Shown: in pieces, positions 34,114 through 43,686 of the stretch
Layout: each line of letters starts with the position of its first letter
Position numbering within the stretch: the first letter of the stretch is position 1
Origin: Prevotellamassilia timonensis
GTDB lineage: Bacteria; Bacteroidota; Bacteroidia; Bacteroidales; Bacteroidaceae
Reading direction: 5' to 3'
DNA: 64,000 nt
Assembly: GCF_900106785.1 (NCBI RefSeq)
Contig: NZ_LT629843.1
Location: forward strand, 206,291 to 270,290
Program-made: the position numbers and the translations under genes
Notes under the pieces: generated by a model
Seen by the model: only the letters and a program-made list of their open reading frames with translations
What the model was told of the DNA's origin: nothing
Database searches by the model: none

Positions 34114-34121
34114 CAAATATA
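34114..34121 (-). promoter_or_regulatory. Promoter -7 box for the lectin-like operon
   Basis: Minus-strand TATATTTG, about 120 bp upstream of the start codon. From 34140 to 34557 I see only a G9 run near 34147 and no gene. Confidence 0.45.
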
Positions 34122-34557
34122 TGGCGCGTTTCCCAAAATACCAAACGGGGGGGGGTAAAAGTATGTTAACGTACTAAATTTTTCAGCATAAGTGTTAATC
34201 AAACGGGGATTTTGGCTTCAATGGAGTGACATTTGATACATTTTTTTCGATTTTCGGGAAAAAAGGCGCGTCAGTGGACGGGGACGCGGTTTGTGCTATG
34301 GGGAGGTGTGTTTTTCGATGGTGAAAGGAGAAAAACTGGTACGGGAGGGCGGTTATACGATAACGGGAGGTAGACTTTTCAGTTGCTCTAACCAAAAAAT
34401 CGCTCCCCCAATGGCGAAAAACGTAAGTGGTATAACCAATCAAGCTAACAGGTGCTGCCGTGTATAATGAGGGGGCAGACGGTGTGTAGATAAGTGCAGG
34501 CAAACGTGTAGTAACAATGATTTGCGTCTGGGGAAACGAAAACATGCGAACGGACGC

Positions 34558-34845
34558 AAGCACAAAACGCAAGCACCAAACGCTACCTCTAAACGCAATC
34601 TCTAAACGCTATCACAAAACGCAAGCACTAAACGCTACCACTAAACGCAATCTCTAAACGCTACCACTAAACGCTACCACTAATGGGGGCGACGCGTCTC
34701 GCGTCGGGAAAGTTGCAACGTTCATACACTAAATAAAGGCTCACTGACAGCAGTAATTACACTCCTGTCTGTGAGCCTTTGACTTGATTTCCGACGCGGG
34801 ACGCGTCGCCCCCATTAGAGGTAGCGTTTAGTGATAGCGTTGCGT
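34558..34845. repeat. Family A element with ten 13-bp units
   Basis: Ten contiguous 13-bp units from about 34554 to 34680 fit ACGCNANCNCNAA, for example ACGCAAGCACCAA, ACGCTACCTCTAA and ACGCAATCTCTAA. The REP arm starts at 34681. The middle carries an AAAGGCTCACTGACAGC...GTGAGCCTTT hairpin. The right arm ends at 34817, followed by two units that touch the topoisomerase stop codon. Confidence 0.9.
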
Positions 34846-37613
34846 CAATCTGGCAATTCGTCGAAAAGCGAGGGCGTGGCGTCGTTCGGGGTGTCGCTGG
34901 TGGCGGTGGTGTCGCCGGCATCATCATCGGACGCGGCGGCATCAGCCCCAGCTTCCGCCGGTTCGGGGAAGCGCAACGGTTCGAGTTCCTCAATTTTATC
35001 GACCGTGCAGGTGGTGATGCGCTTGCCCTTGGCCTTGTAACTCTTTACACCGATGAATGGCTCCACATCAAGCTCCATGGGGTCGCGGAAAGCATCGCCG
35101 CCGCCATAGGTGACGAGCAAGCGCGGATATACCTGGTCGGTGAGCAGCACAAAGCGCGAGTTAGCATTGTCGCCAAGGAAACTCTGAGGACGGGCCTGCG
35201 TGCAGCGCTCTAAAGTGAAACGCTTGACGTAGGGGAAATTCTGCTGGTCGGCATCGAAAAGCACCGCCGTCCACACCTTGTGCTCGTCAAACTTCTCCAC
35301 ACGCAGTATGCCCGTGGGCTCGTAGTGGTTGTTGAGGTCGAAGTTGGTGGTGTAGAACTGGCCGCTCTGCAAAATGACGAGCACGTAATCGTCGGAGTGG
35401 AACTCGCCAAGGTACTGGCCGCGGCCGTCGTAGTTGAGTCGCTGCACATCATGGTCGAACCATACCTTGCGGCCGCCAAGGGTTGAGGCACCGTGGGCCT
35501 TGAGCGTGATTTTGTGCACATCGACACGTGTGAGCAGGTTGCCACGGCTCTGTCGCCCCTTGACGAGTATCTCGCCAAAGTCGCGGTCCATGCTGATGCG
35601 CTTGAGCTTGGGGTTGGGCCTGAAGGTAACCTTGATGGTTTCGGCCTCGCCATTGGGGTTGGCCGTAAAGTAGAGAATCTTGCTGCCGGGGGTACCGGTG
35701 GTGAGGTCGTACTCGCGGTCGTGGGTGACGCTTGTCACATTAAAGCGCTTGATGTAGCAGGCATTGGTGGCGCCATCGCGGTAGACGGCATTGTAGATGG
35801 TGCGTTTGTCGCCTTTCTTAAACACGGCTATGTGCACCACCTCCACCTTCTTTTTCTTTTCGGCCTTCATGCGTTCGGTTTCGCCTATGAACACTTTGTC
35901 CTGCACACGTGTCACCTTGTAGGTGCCATCGCGGTAGAAGATGATGACATCGTCGATGGGCGAGCAGTTCTCGACAAACTCGTCCTTTTTGAGACTGGTG
36001 CCCATAAAGCCGTTTTCGCGGTCGATGTAGAGTTTTTCGGTAGCCTCAATCACCTTGGTGGCCTCAATGTTGTCGAATGAGCGTATTTCGGTGCGGCGGG
36101 GGTGTTCGTGGGCGTACTTGTCGCGTATGAGGCGGAACCAGTTGGCGGTTACCTCCACCATGTTTTGCAGGTCGTGGTCGATGCGTGCCACCTCCTCCTT
36201 CATGCGGGCAATGAGCTCGTTGGCCTTTTCTTTGTTAAACTTGAGTATGCGGCCCATCTTGATTTCCATCAGACGTAAGATGTCGTCGCGCGTTACCTCG
36301 CGGTAGAACTGCGGTTTGTAAGGCTCGAGGCGGCTGTCGATGTGGCTGACGGCGGCGTCCATGTCCTTGGCTTGCTCAAAGGCGCGGTCTTTGTAGATGC
36401 GCTCTTCGATAAATATGCGTTCGAGCGAGGCAAAGTGCAAGCTTTCCATCAGTTCGCCGCGGCGTATCATGAGTTCCTTTTCGAGCAGCGAGCGCGTGTG
36501 GTCCACCGAACGGCGCAGCACATCGCTCACGCTGAGGAACTTTGGTTTTTTCTCGTCGATGACGCAGCAGTTGGGATTGATGCTCGTTTCGCAATCGGTA
36601 AAGGCATACAGGGCATCGATGGCCTTGTCGCTCGAGGTGCCGGGGGTGAGGTGTACGTGTATTTCGGCCTCGGCGGCGGTGTTGTCCTCCACCTTGCGTA
36701 TTTTGATTTTACCCTTTTCGTTGGCCTTGAGTATGGAGTCGATAAGGGTGCTTGTAGTCTTGCCGTAGGGCACCTCGCGAATGACGAGGGTTTTGTTGTC
36801 GAGTTTTTCAATCTTGGCACGCACCTTGACGGCTCCGCCACGCATGCCGTCGTTGTAGCGCGACACATCGATGGAGCCGCCCGTCTGGAAGTCGGGGTAG
36901 AGGTGGAACTCCTCACCGTGCAGATATTTGATGGCGGCCTCGCAAAGCTCGCCAAAGTTGTGGGGCAGAATTTTGGCCGACAATCCTACGGCAATGCCTT
37001 CGGCACCTTGGGCCAGGAGCAGCGGAAACTTGACGGGGAGCGACACGGGCTCCTTTTTGCGGCCGTCGTACGACATTTTCCACTCTGTGGTTTTGGGGTT
37101 GAACAGCACGTCGAGCGCAAACTTTGACAAGCGTGCCTCGATGTAACGCGGTGCGGCTGCACTGTCGCCGGTGAGTATGTTGCCCCAGTTGCCCTGGCTG
37201 TCGATGAGCAGGTTTTTTTGTCCGAGCTGCACCAGCGCGTCGCCTATTGAGGCATCGCCGTGCGGGTGGAACTGCATGGTGTGTCCCACCACGTTGGCCA
37301 CCTTGTTGTAGCGGCCATCGTCGAGCAGTTTCATCGAGTGCAGAATGCGGCGCTGCACGGGTTTGAGGCCGTCGCCAAGGTGTGGCACGGCACGCTCAAG
37401 TATGACGTACGAGGCATAGTCAAGAAACCAGTTTTGATACATGCCAGTAAGTTGCAACTTGCCCTCGTCGTCCTTCACCCCGCCGGGGTGATAGTCTGAG
37501 TGGGCCGTTGTGGCATCGGCATAGTCGGTTGTGGCATCGTCCTGTGCGCCCTGTTGGGGTGCAGTGGCAGCATCGTTCAATTCGTTGTCCATGTCTTTTG
37601 TTTCGTCGCTCAT
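34845..37613 (-). CDS. parC: DNA topoisomerase IV subunit A (type IIA)
   Basis: The A subunit cuts and religates DNA to decatenate chromosomes. The 922-residue protein has an acidic, low-complexity N-terminus of about 45 residues, then the winged-helix/tower core. The catalytic Tyr is at 157 (AAAPRYIEARLS) and GDASIGDALVQLGQ lies just before it. The C-terminal part has beta-pinwheel-like repeats (KILYFTANPNGEAETIKV, RGNLLTRVDVHKITLK) but no clear GyrA box, which favours ParC over GyrA. No parE lies next to it in the window. A family B repeat is upstream and a family A element abuts the stop. Confidence 0.9.
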   Translation of the reverse strand: MSDETKDMDNELNDAATAPQQGAQDDATTDYADATTAHSDYHPGGVKDDEGKLQLTGMYQNWFLDYASYVILERAVPHLGDGLKPVQRRILHSMKLLDDGRYNKVANVVGHTMQFHPHGDASIGDALVQLGQKNLLIDSQGNWGNILTGDSAAAPRYIEARLSKFALDVLFNPKTTEWKMSYDGRKKEPVSLPVKFPLLLAQGAEGIAVGLSAKILPHNFGELCEAAIKYLHGEEFHLYPDFQTGGSIDVSRYNDGMRGGAVKVRAKIEKLDNKTLVIREVPYGKTTSTLIDSILKANEKGKIKIRKVEDNTAAEAEIHVHLTPGTSSDKAIDALYAFTDCETSINPNCCVIDEKKPKFLSVSDVLRRSVDHTRSLLEKELMIRRGELMESLHFASLERIFIEERIYKDRAFEQAKDMDAAVSHIDSRLEPYKPQFYREVTRDDILRLMEIKMGRILKFNKEKANELIARMKEEVARIDHDLQNMVEVTANWFRLIRDKYAHEHPRRTEIRSFDNIEATKVIEATEKLYIDRENGFMGTSLKKDEFVENCSPIDDVIIFYRDGTYKVTRVQDKVFIGETERMKAEKKKKVEVVHIAVFKKGDKRTIYNAVYRDGATNACYIKRFNVTSVTHDREYDLTTGTPGSKILYFTANPNGEAETIKVTFRPNPKLKRISMDRDFGEILVKGRQSRGNLLTRVDVHKITLKAHGASTLGGRKVWFDHDVQRLNYDGRGQYLGEFHSDDYVLVILQSGQFYTTNFDLNNHYEPTGILRVEKFDEHKVWTAVLFDADQQNFPYVKRFTLERCTQARPQSFLGDNANSRFVLLTDQVYPRLLVTYGGGDAFRDPMELDVEPFIGVKSYKAKGKRITTCTVDKIEELEPLRFPEPAEAGADAAASDDDAGDTTATSDTPNDATPSLFDELPD

Positions 37614-37652
37614 CGTGTTGTATGATTGTGTGGTAAGTAGGTGTTCAAAATT

Positions 37653-37990
37653 ATTTACTCAAGTTTCTGATTTAGCAAGGGCGGGCTGAAAGCCCAATGG
37701 AGCACTCAGCCCAGGGCAAGCGAAGCGGCACCCTGGGTTCCCCGTGTTAGTGCAGTCGCGCCCTGAAAGGGCAAAAGCATTAAACGTGCTTTTGAGATCC
37801 TCATCGAACAGCAATAACAATGATTGATGCTAATTTTGAGCACCCTGCCTGTAAGGGTTAAAGCTTTTGCCCTTACAGGGCGCGACTGCTCCAACACGCG
37901 ATACCCAGGGTGCCGCTTCGCTTGCCCTGGGCTGAGTGCTCCATTGGGCTTTCAGCCCGCCCTTGTTAAATCCGAAACTTCAATTATTTA
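37653..37990. repeat. Family B nested palindrome, copy 4 (longest)
   Basis: Same arms as the other copies, with the inner GCCCTGAAAGGGCAAAAGC and GGTTAAAGCTTTTGCCCTTA parts split by an insert of about 55 bp (near 37790-37845) that contains GAACAGCAATAACAATGATT. Confidence 0.85.
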
Positions 37991-38129
37991 TACAATCAGT
38001 ATGAACGCCTACTTAAGGGGTTCCGCTTCAACGGGCAGTCGGCCCATTTGGCGTACAAAGTTACTAATTTTTTGCGGTTACGGGCTACGCGGCCACGCAC
38101 AAGGGGGTGATATTGATGGCCTTTTGCAC

Positions 38130-38171
38130 AAAAAAAAATGGTAAATACGCGTTTCACAACGCATATTTACC
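38130..38171 (-). terminator. Intrinsic terminator of the candidate sRNA
   Basis: A 14-bp stem (arms 38140-38153 and 38158-38171, one mismatch) with a 4-base loop is followed on the minus strand by a run of eight to nine T. Confidence 0.85.
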
Positions 38172-38256
38172 TCACAGAACTTATATAGAGATGAAAAAAC
38201 TATCGTAGTATGCAGGCCTGCCCACTATGGGGGCTGCCGCTGTTGTAATTACATTA
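38130..38256 (-). ncRNA. Candidate small RNA with promoter and terminator
   Basis: A promoter (CTTG-N20-TATCTTTG, 38263-38294) would start a minus-strand transcript at about 38256. A strong intrinsic terminator ends it at about 38130. The transcript of about 127 nt has no ORF of note. It can form short stems, for example GCCC/GGGC near 38230-38215 and ACTA-CGA-TAGT near 38195, before the terminator hairpin. It lies between cvfB and the family B copy 4. I do not recognise a known RNA family. Confidence 0.55.
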
Positions 38257-38262
38257 CGTGTG

Positions 38263-38294
38263 CAAAGATAATACACTATGCGTTATGTTGCAAG
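38263..38294 (-). promoter_or_regulatory. Promoter of the candidate sRNA
   Basis: On the minus strand CTTG (38294-38291) is 20 bp from TATCTTTG (38270-38263), matching Bacteroidetes spacing. Confidence 0.6.
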
Positions 38295-38351
38295 TATTTA
38301 TACGACTTTTTACCCCCCCCATTAAGGTTATTTAATATAGCGACGCGCTCG

Positions 38352-39194
38352 TTACCTATTAGCAACCATAATGGCATCGTCGGTCAATATTATTTCATGT
38401 TTTTTATACAGGGTGCCCACGGCGCGCTTGAAGGTTTTTTTGCTCACACCGAAGCGTTGCTGAATATCCTCGGGGGCCGAACGGTCGGTAAAGGGCAGTC
38501 GGCCTCCGGCCTGTTGCAGTTCGTGCAGCAGTTGGTCGGCAAAATCGCGGAAGCGTCCCTTGCCAATGCGTTGCAGCGAGAGGTCGAGCTTGCCGTCGGG
38601 GCGCACATTAACCACGGTAGCCGACAGCACATCGCCGGCATGGGGTTCGGCCTCGAATATCTGGTTGTCGTAAATGAGTCCCGCACAGCGGTTGTCGGCC
38701 ACCACCTTGAAGCCGAGGGGCGTTTTTTGCTGTACTATGACCTCCACTTCCTGTCCGCGGTGGTAGTCGGTGGGCCTTGCGGGCTGCAGGTAGCGCTCCA
38801 CCTTGGCAGAAGCCACAATGCGCTGGGTTTCGGGGTCGACGTGCACGTGCACCAAATAGCTGCGGCCTTGCTGCATGGGCATCTTTTGCTCGCGGAAGGG
38901 CACGAAGAGGTCCTTCATCAAGCCCCAGTCGAGAAAGGCGCCATACTCGTTGACCCATGCCACCTTGAGGAATGCGAAATCGCCCACACGCGCCAGGGGT
39001 GTTTCGAGTGTGCCCACAAGGCGCTCACTTTGGTCGAGGTAGACAAACACCTCTACCTCGTCGCCCGGACGCATGCTGCGCTCCACATAGGTTTTGGGCA
39101 TAAGTATTTCGCCCACTGTGCCGCCGTCGAGGTAGGCGCCGTGGTCGGTAAAGCGTGTAATGCGCAGGGTGTTGTATTGGCCGAGTTTTATCAT
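38352..39194 (-). CDS. cvfB: S1-domain RNA-binding protein, CvfB family
   Basis: The 280-residue protein has two or three N-terminal S1-like OB folds: [42 protein letters not shown], and [18 protein letters not shown] further on. The C-terminal winged helix ([33 protein letters not shown]) defines CvfB/YitL. Homologues bind RNA and affect virulence gene expression in staphylococci. The role in Bacteroidales is unknown. It overlaps the end of the ABC ATPase gene by 4 bp, so the two are coupled. Confidence 0.88.
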   Translation of the reverse strand: MIKLGQYNTLRITRFTDHGAYLDGGTVGEILMPKTYVERSMRPGDEVEVFVYLDQSERLVGTLETPLARVGDFAFLKVAWVNEYGAFLDWGLMKDLFVPFREQKMPMQQGRSYLVHVHVDPETQRIVASAKVERYLQPARPTDYHRGQEVEVIVQQKTPLGFKVVADNRCAGLIYDNQIFEAEPHAGDVLSATVVNVRPDGKLDLSLQRIGKGRFRDFADQLLHELQQAGGRLPFTDRSAPEDIQQRFGVSKKTFKRAVGTLYKKHEIILTDDAIMVANR

Positions 39195-39895
39195 AAGGCT
39201 GTGTTGGGGGTGTTGGTGATTGTGGGGGTTGCGTCGGTTGGCTGGCTGTTGATGCGTCCGTCGAGCAAGTGAATGGTGCGGTCGGTGAGCGAGGCGAGTT
39301 CCTCATCGTGTGTGACGATGACAAAGGTTTGTCCCAGTTCGTCACGCAGTTTGAAGAAGAGTTGGTGCAACTCTTGCTTGTTGTGCGTGTCGAGGCTGCC
39401 CGACGGCTCGTCGGCCAGTATGACATCGGGGTTGTTCATCAGGGCGCGAGCCACTGCCACACGTTGTTTTTCGCCGCCCGAGAGTTGTGCGGGTTTGTGT
39501 TGTGCACGCTCGGCCAGTCCTAAGTAGTCGAGCAGTTCGAGTGCGCGTTTGCGGCATTCGGTGCGCGGTTTGTCGGCTATCATGCCGGGTATCATCACAT
39601 TTTCGAGTGCGCTGAACTCGGGCAGCAGCTGATGGAACTGGAACACGAAGCCCAGGTGTTCGGCACGGAAGCGCGAGAGTTTTTTTGACGAGAGTGCGAG
39701 CACATCGCAGCCGGCAATGTTTACCGTGCCTTCATCGGGCTTGTAAAGTGTGCCCATAATCTGCAGCAGGGTGGTTTTGCCTGCGCCGCTCGGGCCGACA
39801 ATGCTCACCACCTCGCGCGGGGCGATGTCGAGGTCGATGCCCTTGAGCACCTCGAGTTTGCCAAACGACTTGTGTATGTTGCGTAGTGTGATCAT
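39191..39895 (-). CDS. ABC transporter ATP-binding protein, LolD-like
   Basis: Starting at [19 protein letters not shown] (39895) gives 234 residues with Walker [10 protein letters not shown] (34-42), the signature [15 protein letters not shown], Walker [14 protein letters not shown] and an H-loop THDEEL. The sequence style ([10 protein letters not shown]) matches LolD/MacB-type ATPases, which power lipoprotein release or other membrane export with FtsX-like permeases. No permease gene is next to it. The upstream Met at 39952 would add a poorly conserved stretch. It lies 89 bp after ompH and overlaps cvfB by 4 bp. Confidence 0.88.
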   Translation of the reverse strand: MITLRNIHKSFGKLEVLKGIDLDIAPREVVSIVGPSGAGKTTLLQIMGTLYKPDEGTVNIAGCDVLALSSKKLSRFRAEHLGFVFQFHQLLPEFSALENVMIPGMIADKPRTECRKRALELLDYLGLAERAQHKPAQLSGGEKQRVAVARALMNNPDVILADEPSGSLDTHNKQELHQLFFKLRDELGQTFVIVTHDEELASLTDRTIHLLDGRINSQPTDATPTITNTPNTAL

Positions 39896-39984
39896 GTGCA
39901 TTAGGGGCTTAAAAGCATCGGCACACAGGCATAAAGTCTGCGTGCCGATCATGCTTATATGTCTTGTTGTAAGACTGTTATGTG

Positions 39985-40533
39985 TTATTTCTTAGCAGCG
40001 GGTGCGGCTGTTGTAGCAGAGGCCGTGATGCCGAGTTTCTTCATTACTACCGAAGTAACATCGGTGCTAAGTGTCTCGTTGATTACGATGCCAGCCTGCT
40101 GCGAGGCGTTTTTGTCGATGATATAGACGTAGCCGCCCTCTTGTGCCACTGTGTTGACAGCGTTCATCACCTTCTGCATGATGGGCTGCATTTTCTTTTG
40201 CTGCTCCTGCTGGAACTTTTCAGTGTTGTCCTGCTGTGCCTGCTGCAAACGCTGGTACATATCCTGCAGTTCCTGCTGATGGCGCTCCTTTATGTTGGCG
40301 GGAGTAGCGTCGGTATCTTCCTTCTGATACTTCTCGGCCTTTGTTTGGAGTTCCTTCTGCATACCTTCGATTTCGCTCTGGTACTGCTTGCCGAGGGCCT
40401 CGATGCTTGCTTGTGCTGTTTTGAACTCGGGCATGGCTTGCATGATGGTGCCATAGTCGAAGTGTGCAAACTTTTGAGCGCAGAGGCTCAGAGGTGCTAC
40501 AAAGAGCACGAGTAATAAGAGTTTCTTAAACAT
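39985..40533 (-). CDS. OmpH/Skp-family periplasmic chaperone
   Basis: Using the [11 protein letters not shown] start (40533) gives 182 residues with a signal peptide cut after LCAQ, a long coiled-coil middle ([27 protein letters not shown] ... [15 protein letters not shown]), and the C-terminal [14 protein letters not shown] that matches OmpH. Skp holds unfolded outer-membrane proteins in the periplasm. The longer frame to 40665 crosses the promoter box at 40572-40579 and is not used. There is one OmpH gene here, though many Bacteroidetes carry two in tandem after bamA. Confidence 0.87.
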   Translation of the reverse strand: MFKKLLLLVLFVAPLSLCAQKFAHFDYGTIMQAMPEFKTAQASIEALGKQYQSEIEGMQKELQTKAEKYQKEDTDATPANIKERHQQELQDMYQRLQQAQQDNTEKFQQEQQKKMQPIMQKVMNAVNTVAQEGGYVYIIDKNASQQAGIVINETLSTDVTSVVMKKLGITASATTAAPAAKK

Positions 40534-40571
40534 TTCTGTGTTATGTGTTGTTTTGTTTGATGATTTTGCCG

Positions 40572-40579
40572 CAAAGTTA
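40572..40579 (-). promoter_or_regulatory. ompH promoter -7 box
   Basis: Minus-strand TAACTTTG, about 40 bp before the chosen start codon. Confidence 0.5.
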
Positions 40580-40690
40580 GTGTATGACGGGAGATGGGCA
40601 AAGCGAAAAGGCAAAAAAGAAACTAAATTGATGCGCGAATGCGTTGTCAATGTGTTGCTTGGCATGCTCGCTAATGTGCTAATCTACCTG

Positions 40691-41563
40691 TCAGATTGCT
40701 GATATGCTATATTCTCCCTGCCAAGTTTGGCCGCCGTGAACGCAGTTGATGTAGGGGCGCTCGCTCACAGGACCGTTGAAACCCTGGTGGTCGCACAAGC
40801 CATACCATGGTTCGCAGCACACAAAGGGCGTGTGCACACCCTGCGGACTCCAAAAGAGCCACGCCGGGGCATTGCAAGCCACACGGGCCACCGGCTGGCG
40901 GTTGCGGTCGAGTACGGTGGCCGCTGTCACCTCATGATTTTCAAAGATAAGGGCCTCGTGACTGAATGTCTCCACCGAGATGGGTATCAAGCCATCGGCA
41001 TCAGCCGGCACACTGTAAGTGTCAGGTTCAAGGCAACCTTGCTCGCCGGCGCGCAGCACATGGGTTGGGTTGCCCTCAAGCTGCAAATAGCCGTCTATGG
41101 TGTGTGACTCGTCCCAATCGGGCAATACGATGGCGGGGTGACCGCCTAACTGGAACCACAGGTCGCAGCCCGAGGGGTTGTGTACACTGAAGTCGGCCTT
41201 GAGGGTGCGGTTGTCGAGCGTGTAGGTAACGGTGAGTCTGAAGGCATAGGGGAACACCTTGAATGTGCCCACGGTGCTGCATATCTCGAAGGTGGCGCGG
41301 TCTGTCTGCACATCAATGGCGCGCCAAGTGGCACGGCGCACAAAGCCATGTTTGCTTATTTGCAATTCTGCGCCATCGATACGGCATGTGCCGTTCCACA
41401 ATCCGCCCACAATGGGGAAGAGTATGGGCGAATGGCCGTTCCACCATTTGGCATCGCCGTGCCACATATACTCGCGCCCGCTCTTACAGCAGCGCAGGCT
41501 TTGCACTTCGGCCCCCACCTCACTGATGGAAGCTGTTATTATTCCGTTTGAAATCTGTACCAT
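40691..41563 (-). CDS. Aldose 1-epimerase family protein
   Basis: The 290-residue protein has the galactose mutarotase-like beta fold: an early EVGAEVQSLRCCKSGREYMWHGD, then the WNGHSPILFPIVGGLWNG segment, a central WFQLGGHPAIVLP, and late FVCCEPWYGLCDHQGF (Glu/Trp). This arrangement is typical of the LacX-type subgroup of sugar epimerases that act on aldoses or hexose phosphates. The exact substrate is unknown. It follows SufB after an octamer array. Confidence 0.85.
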   Translation of the reverse strand: MVQISNGIITASISEVGAEVQSLRCCKSGREYMWHGDAKWWNGHSPILFPIVGGLWNGTCRIDGAELQISKHGFVRRATWRAIDVQTDRATFEICSTVGTFKVFPYAFRLTVTYTLDNRTLKADFSVHNPSGCDLWFQLGGHPAIVLPDWDESHTIDGYLQLEGNPTHVLRAGEQGCLEPDTYSVPADADGLIPISVETFSHEALIFENHEVTAATVLDRNRQPVARVACNAPAWLFWSPQGVHTPFVCCEPWYGLCDHQGFNGPVSERPYINCVHGGQTWQGEYSISAI

Positions 41564-41597
41564 GATTTGTATACATTAGTTGCCTACGGCGTCCGCC

Positions 41598-41640
41598 CAT
41601 TAGCATATTAGCACATTAACATATTAGCATATTAACGCGC
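41598..41640. repeat. Octamer array between sufB and the epimerase gene
   Basis: Units CCATTAGC, ATATTAGC, ACATTAAC, ATATTAGC, ATATTAAC, each 8 bp. Confidence 0.7.
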
Positions 41641-41643
41641 ACA

Positions 41644-43089
41644 CTACCCCACACTCCCCTCGAGCGACACGCTGAGCAGTTTGGTAGCCTCAACAGCAAA
41701 CTCCATAGGCAGTTTGTTAATCACCTCCTTGGCATAGCCGCCCACAATGAGCGACACCGCGTCCTCGGTAGGTATGCCGCGCTGGTTGCAGTAGAGCAGC
41801 TGGTCCTCTGATATTTTAGAGGTGGTAGCCTCGTGCTCCACGGTAGAGTCTGGGTTAGCCACGTCAATGTAGGGGAAGGTGTGTGCGCCACACTCCGAGC
41901 CCAGCAGCAAAGAGTCGCACGACGAGTAATTGCGCGCACCGGCCGCCTTGCTGCCCACCTTTACGAGGCCGCGGTAAGAGTTTTGGCTCTTGCCGGCCGA
42001 AATACCCTTCGATATGATGGTGCTGCGCGTATTGCGCCCAATGTGTATCATTTTTGTGCCAGTGTCAGCCTCCTGGTGGTTGTTCGTCACAGCCACCGAG
42101 TAGAACTCAGCCTGCGAGTTGTCGCCCATGAGCACACACGACGGGTACTTCCAGGTGATGGCCGAACCCGTCTCGACCTGCGTCCACGACAGTTTGGAGT
42201 TGGCGCCGCGCAGCTGGCCACGCTTGGTCACGAGGTTGTACACACCGCCACGGCCCTCCTTGTCGCCAGGATACCAGTTTTGCACGGTCGAATACTTCAC
42301 CTCGGCATTTTCGTTCACCACAATCTCCACAATGGCGGCGTGCAGCTGGTTCTCGTCGCGCATAGGGGCGGTGCACCCTTCGAGGTAGCTCACATAGCCA
42401 CCATCGTCGCACACAATGAGGGTGCGTTCAAACTGTCCGGTATTGCGTGCATTGATGCGGAAATAGGTGGACAACTCCATCGGGCAGCGCACGCCACGTG
42501 GTATGTAGACAAACGAACCGTCGGAAAACACCGCACTGTTGAGCGCTGCAAAGTAATTGTCGCGATAAGGCACCACCGAGCCGAGGTACTTGCGCACCAA
42601 TTCGGGATTTTCGCGCACGGCCTCAGATATGGAGCTGAATATGATGCCCTTCTCCTGCAGTTTGTCCTTAAAGGTGGTTTTCACACTCACCGAGTCCATC
42701 ACGGCATCAACCGCCACACCGGCCAGCTGCATGCGCTCCTCAAGCGGAATGCCAAGTTTGTCAAAGGTTTTCATCAGTTCGGGGTCAATCTCCTTGTTGC
42801 CCTCGTCCTTTTGTTTCTTTGTAGGGTCGGCATAGTACGATATGGCCTGATAGTCAATTTGCGGCAGGTTGACGTGCCCCCAGTCAGGCTGTTCGAGTGT
42901 CTGCCAGTAGCGGAATGCCTTGAGGCGGAAGTCGAGCAGCCATTCGGGTTCACCCTTCTTGGCCGAAATAAGGCGTATCACGTCCTCGTTGAGTCCGCGT
43001 TCTATCACCTCGGTATGTATGTCGGTGGTAAAACCGTATTCGTATTTCTTGTCGGTAAGTTCCCTTACCAGTTCGTTGTCGTTAGCCAT
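41644..43089 (-). CDS. sufB: Fe-S cluster assembly protein SufB
   Basis: SufB is the scaffold of the SufBCD complex that builds iron-sulfur clusters. The 481-residue protein contains [44 protein letters not shown] and [18 protein letters not shown], with the conserved Cys/Glu region near the C-terminus. SufC, SufD and SufS are not next to it; the downstream gene is an epimerase. Its ATG lies 1 bp after the CvpA stop. This organism has several iron-sulfur enzymes (IspH, fumarase), so a full Suf system is expected elsewhere. Confidence 0.95.
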   Translation of the reverse strand: MANDNELVRELTDKKYEYGFTTDIHTEVIERGLNEDVIRLISAKKGEPEWLLDFRLKAFRYWQTLEQPDWGHVNLPQIDYQAISYYADPTKKQKDEGNKEIDPELMKTFDKLGIPLEERMQLAGVAVDAVMDSVSVKTTFKDKLQEKGIIFSSISEAVRENPELVRKYLGSVVPYRDNYFAALNSAVFSDGSFVYIPRGVRCPMELSTYFRINARNTGQFERTLIVCDDGGYVSYLEGCTAPMRDENQLHAAIVEIVVNENAEVKYSTVQNWYPGDKEGRGGVYNLVTKRGQLRGANSKLSWTQVETGSAITWKYPSCVLMGDNSQAEFYSVAVTNNHQEADTGTKMIHIGRNTRSTIISKGISAGKSQNSYRGLVKVGSKAAGARNYSSCDSLLLGSECGAHTFPYIDVANPDSTVEHEATTSKISEDQLLYCNQRGIPTEDAVSLIVGGYAKEVINKLPMEFAVEATKLLSVSLEGSVG

Positions 43090-43090
43090 G

Positions 43091-43642
43091 TCAGTTTTTC
43101 TTCTTTGTCATGTCCACCCAGACGGTGTCGGGCTGGGCTGTGGCCGCACTGTCGGCAGGCAGCACCTGCTGGCCGCCGTTAGCCGCATCGTCGTGATCAA
43201 AACAAGCGCGCAGGGCGCCGGTTACAGGACCGAGCAGTGTCGACGACTCGGCCTTTTCCTGGTTGAGTATGTGCAGGCTCTGCATCACATTGAGCACGCA
43301 GCTCAATATAACGACATACTTCAGCGCGCTGACTGCGGCGCCAAGTATGGAGTTGGGCATACCAAGTTTCATGCCTTTGAGCGACGCGGTAAGCACATTG
43401 GCCACGAAACCAAGCACAATGGGCACGGCTATCCATAGCAGGAAGAAGGCTATGATACTGGTCACCATGTTGGTTTCTGTGCCATTAACTGCCAGATATT
43501 CGCCAAAGGCTGAGTAACAGGTGGCAGCTATGAGCAAACCGGCCAGGGTGCCGACGGTCGACACAAGCTCCTTTACAAAGCCGGCGCGCCAACCGCTAAA
43601 CAGGGCCCACAGCACTACTATTATTATAAATGCGTCTATCAT
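43091..43642 (-). CDS. CvpA-family membrane protein
   Basis: The 183-residue protein has four predicted membrane segments: [54 protein letters not shown] and [17 protein letters not shown]. It has a GFVKELV motif after the first. CvpA is needed for colicin V production in E. coli and is linked to envelope homeostasis, but its mechanism is open. It lies between cysD and sufB, almost touching sufB. Confidence 0.85.
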   Translation of the reverse strand: MIDAFIIIVVLWALFSGWRAGFVKELVSTVGTLAGLLIAATCYSAFGEYLAVNGTETNMVTSIIAFFLLWIAVPIVLGFVANVLTASLKGMKLGMPNSILGAAVSALKYVVILSCVLNVMQSLHILNQEKAESSTLLGPVTGALRACFDHDDAANGGQQVLPADSAATAQPDTVWVDMTKKKN

Positions 43643-43686
43643 TGTAATGGTAGTTTGCTATATAAATGGGGAGAGGGGGCGCGGAG

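Noticed and set aside
34195-34572. 125-codon minus-strand ORF in the gap before topoisomerase IV A
   Set aside because: The composition is unusual, there is no start signal or family resemblance, and it runs into the 13-bp array.
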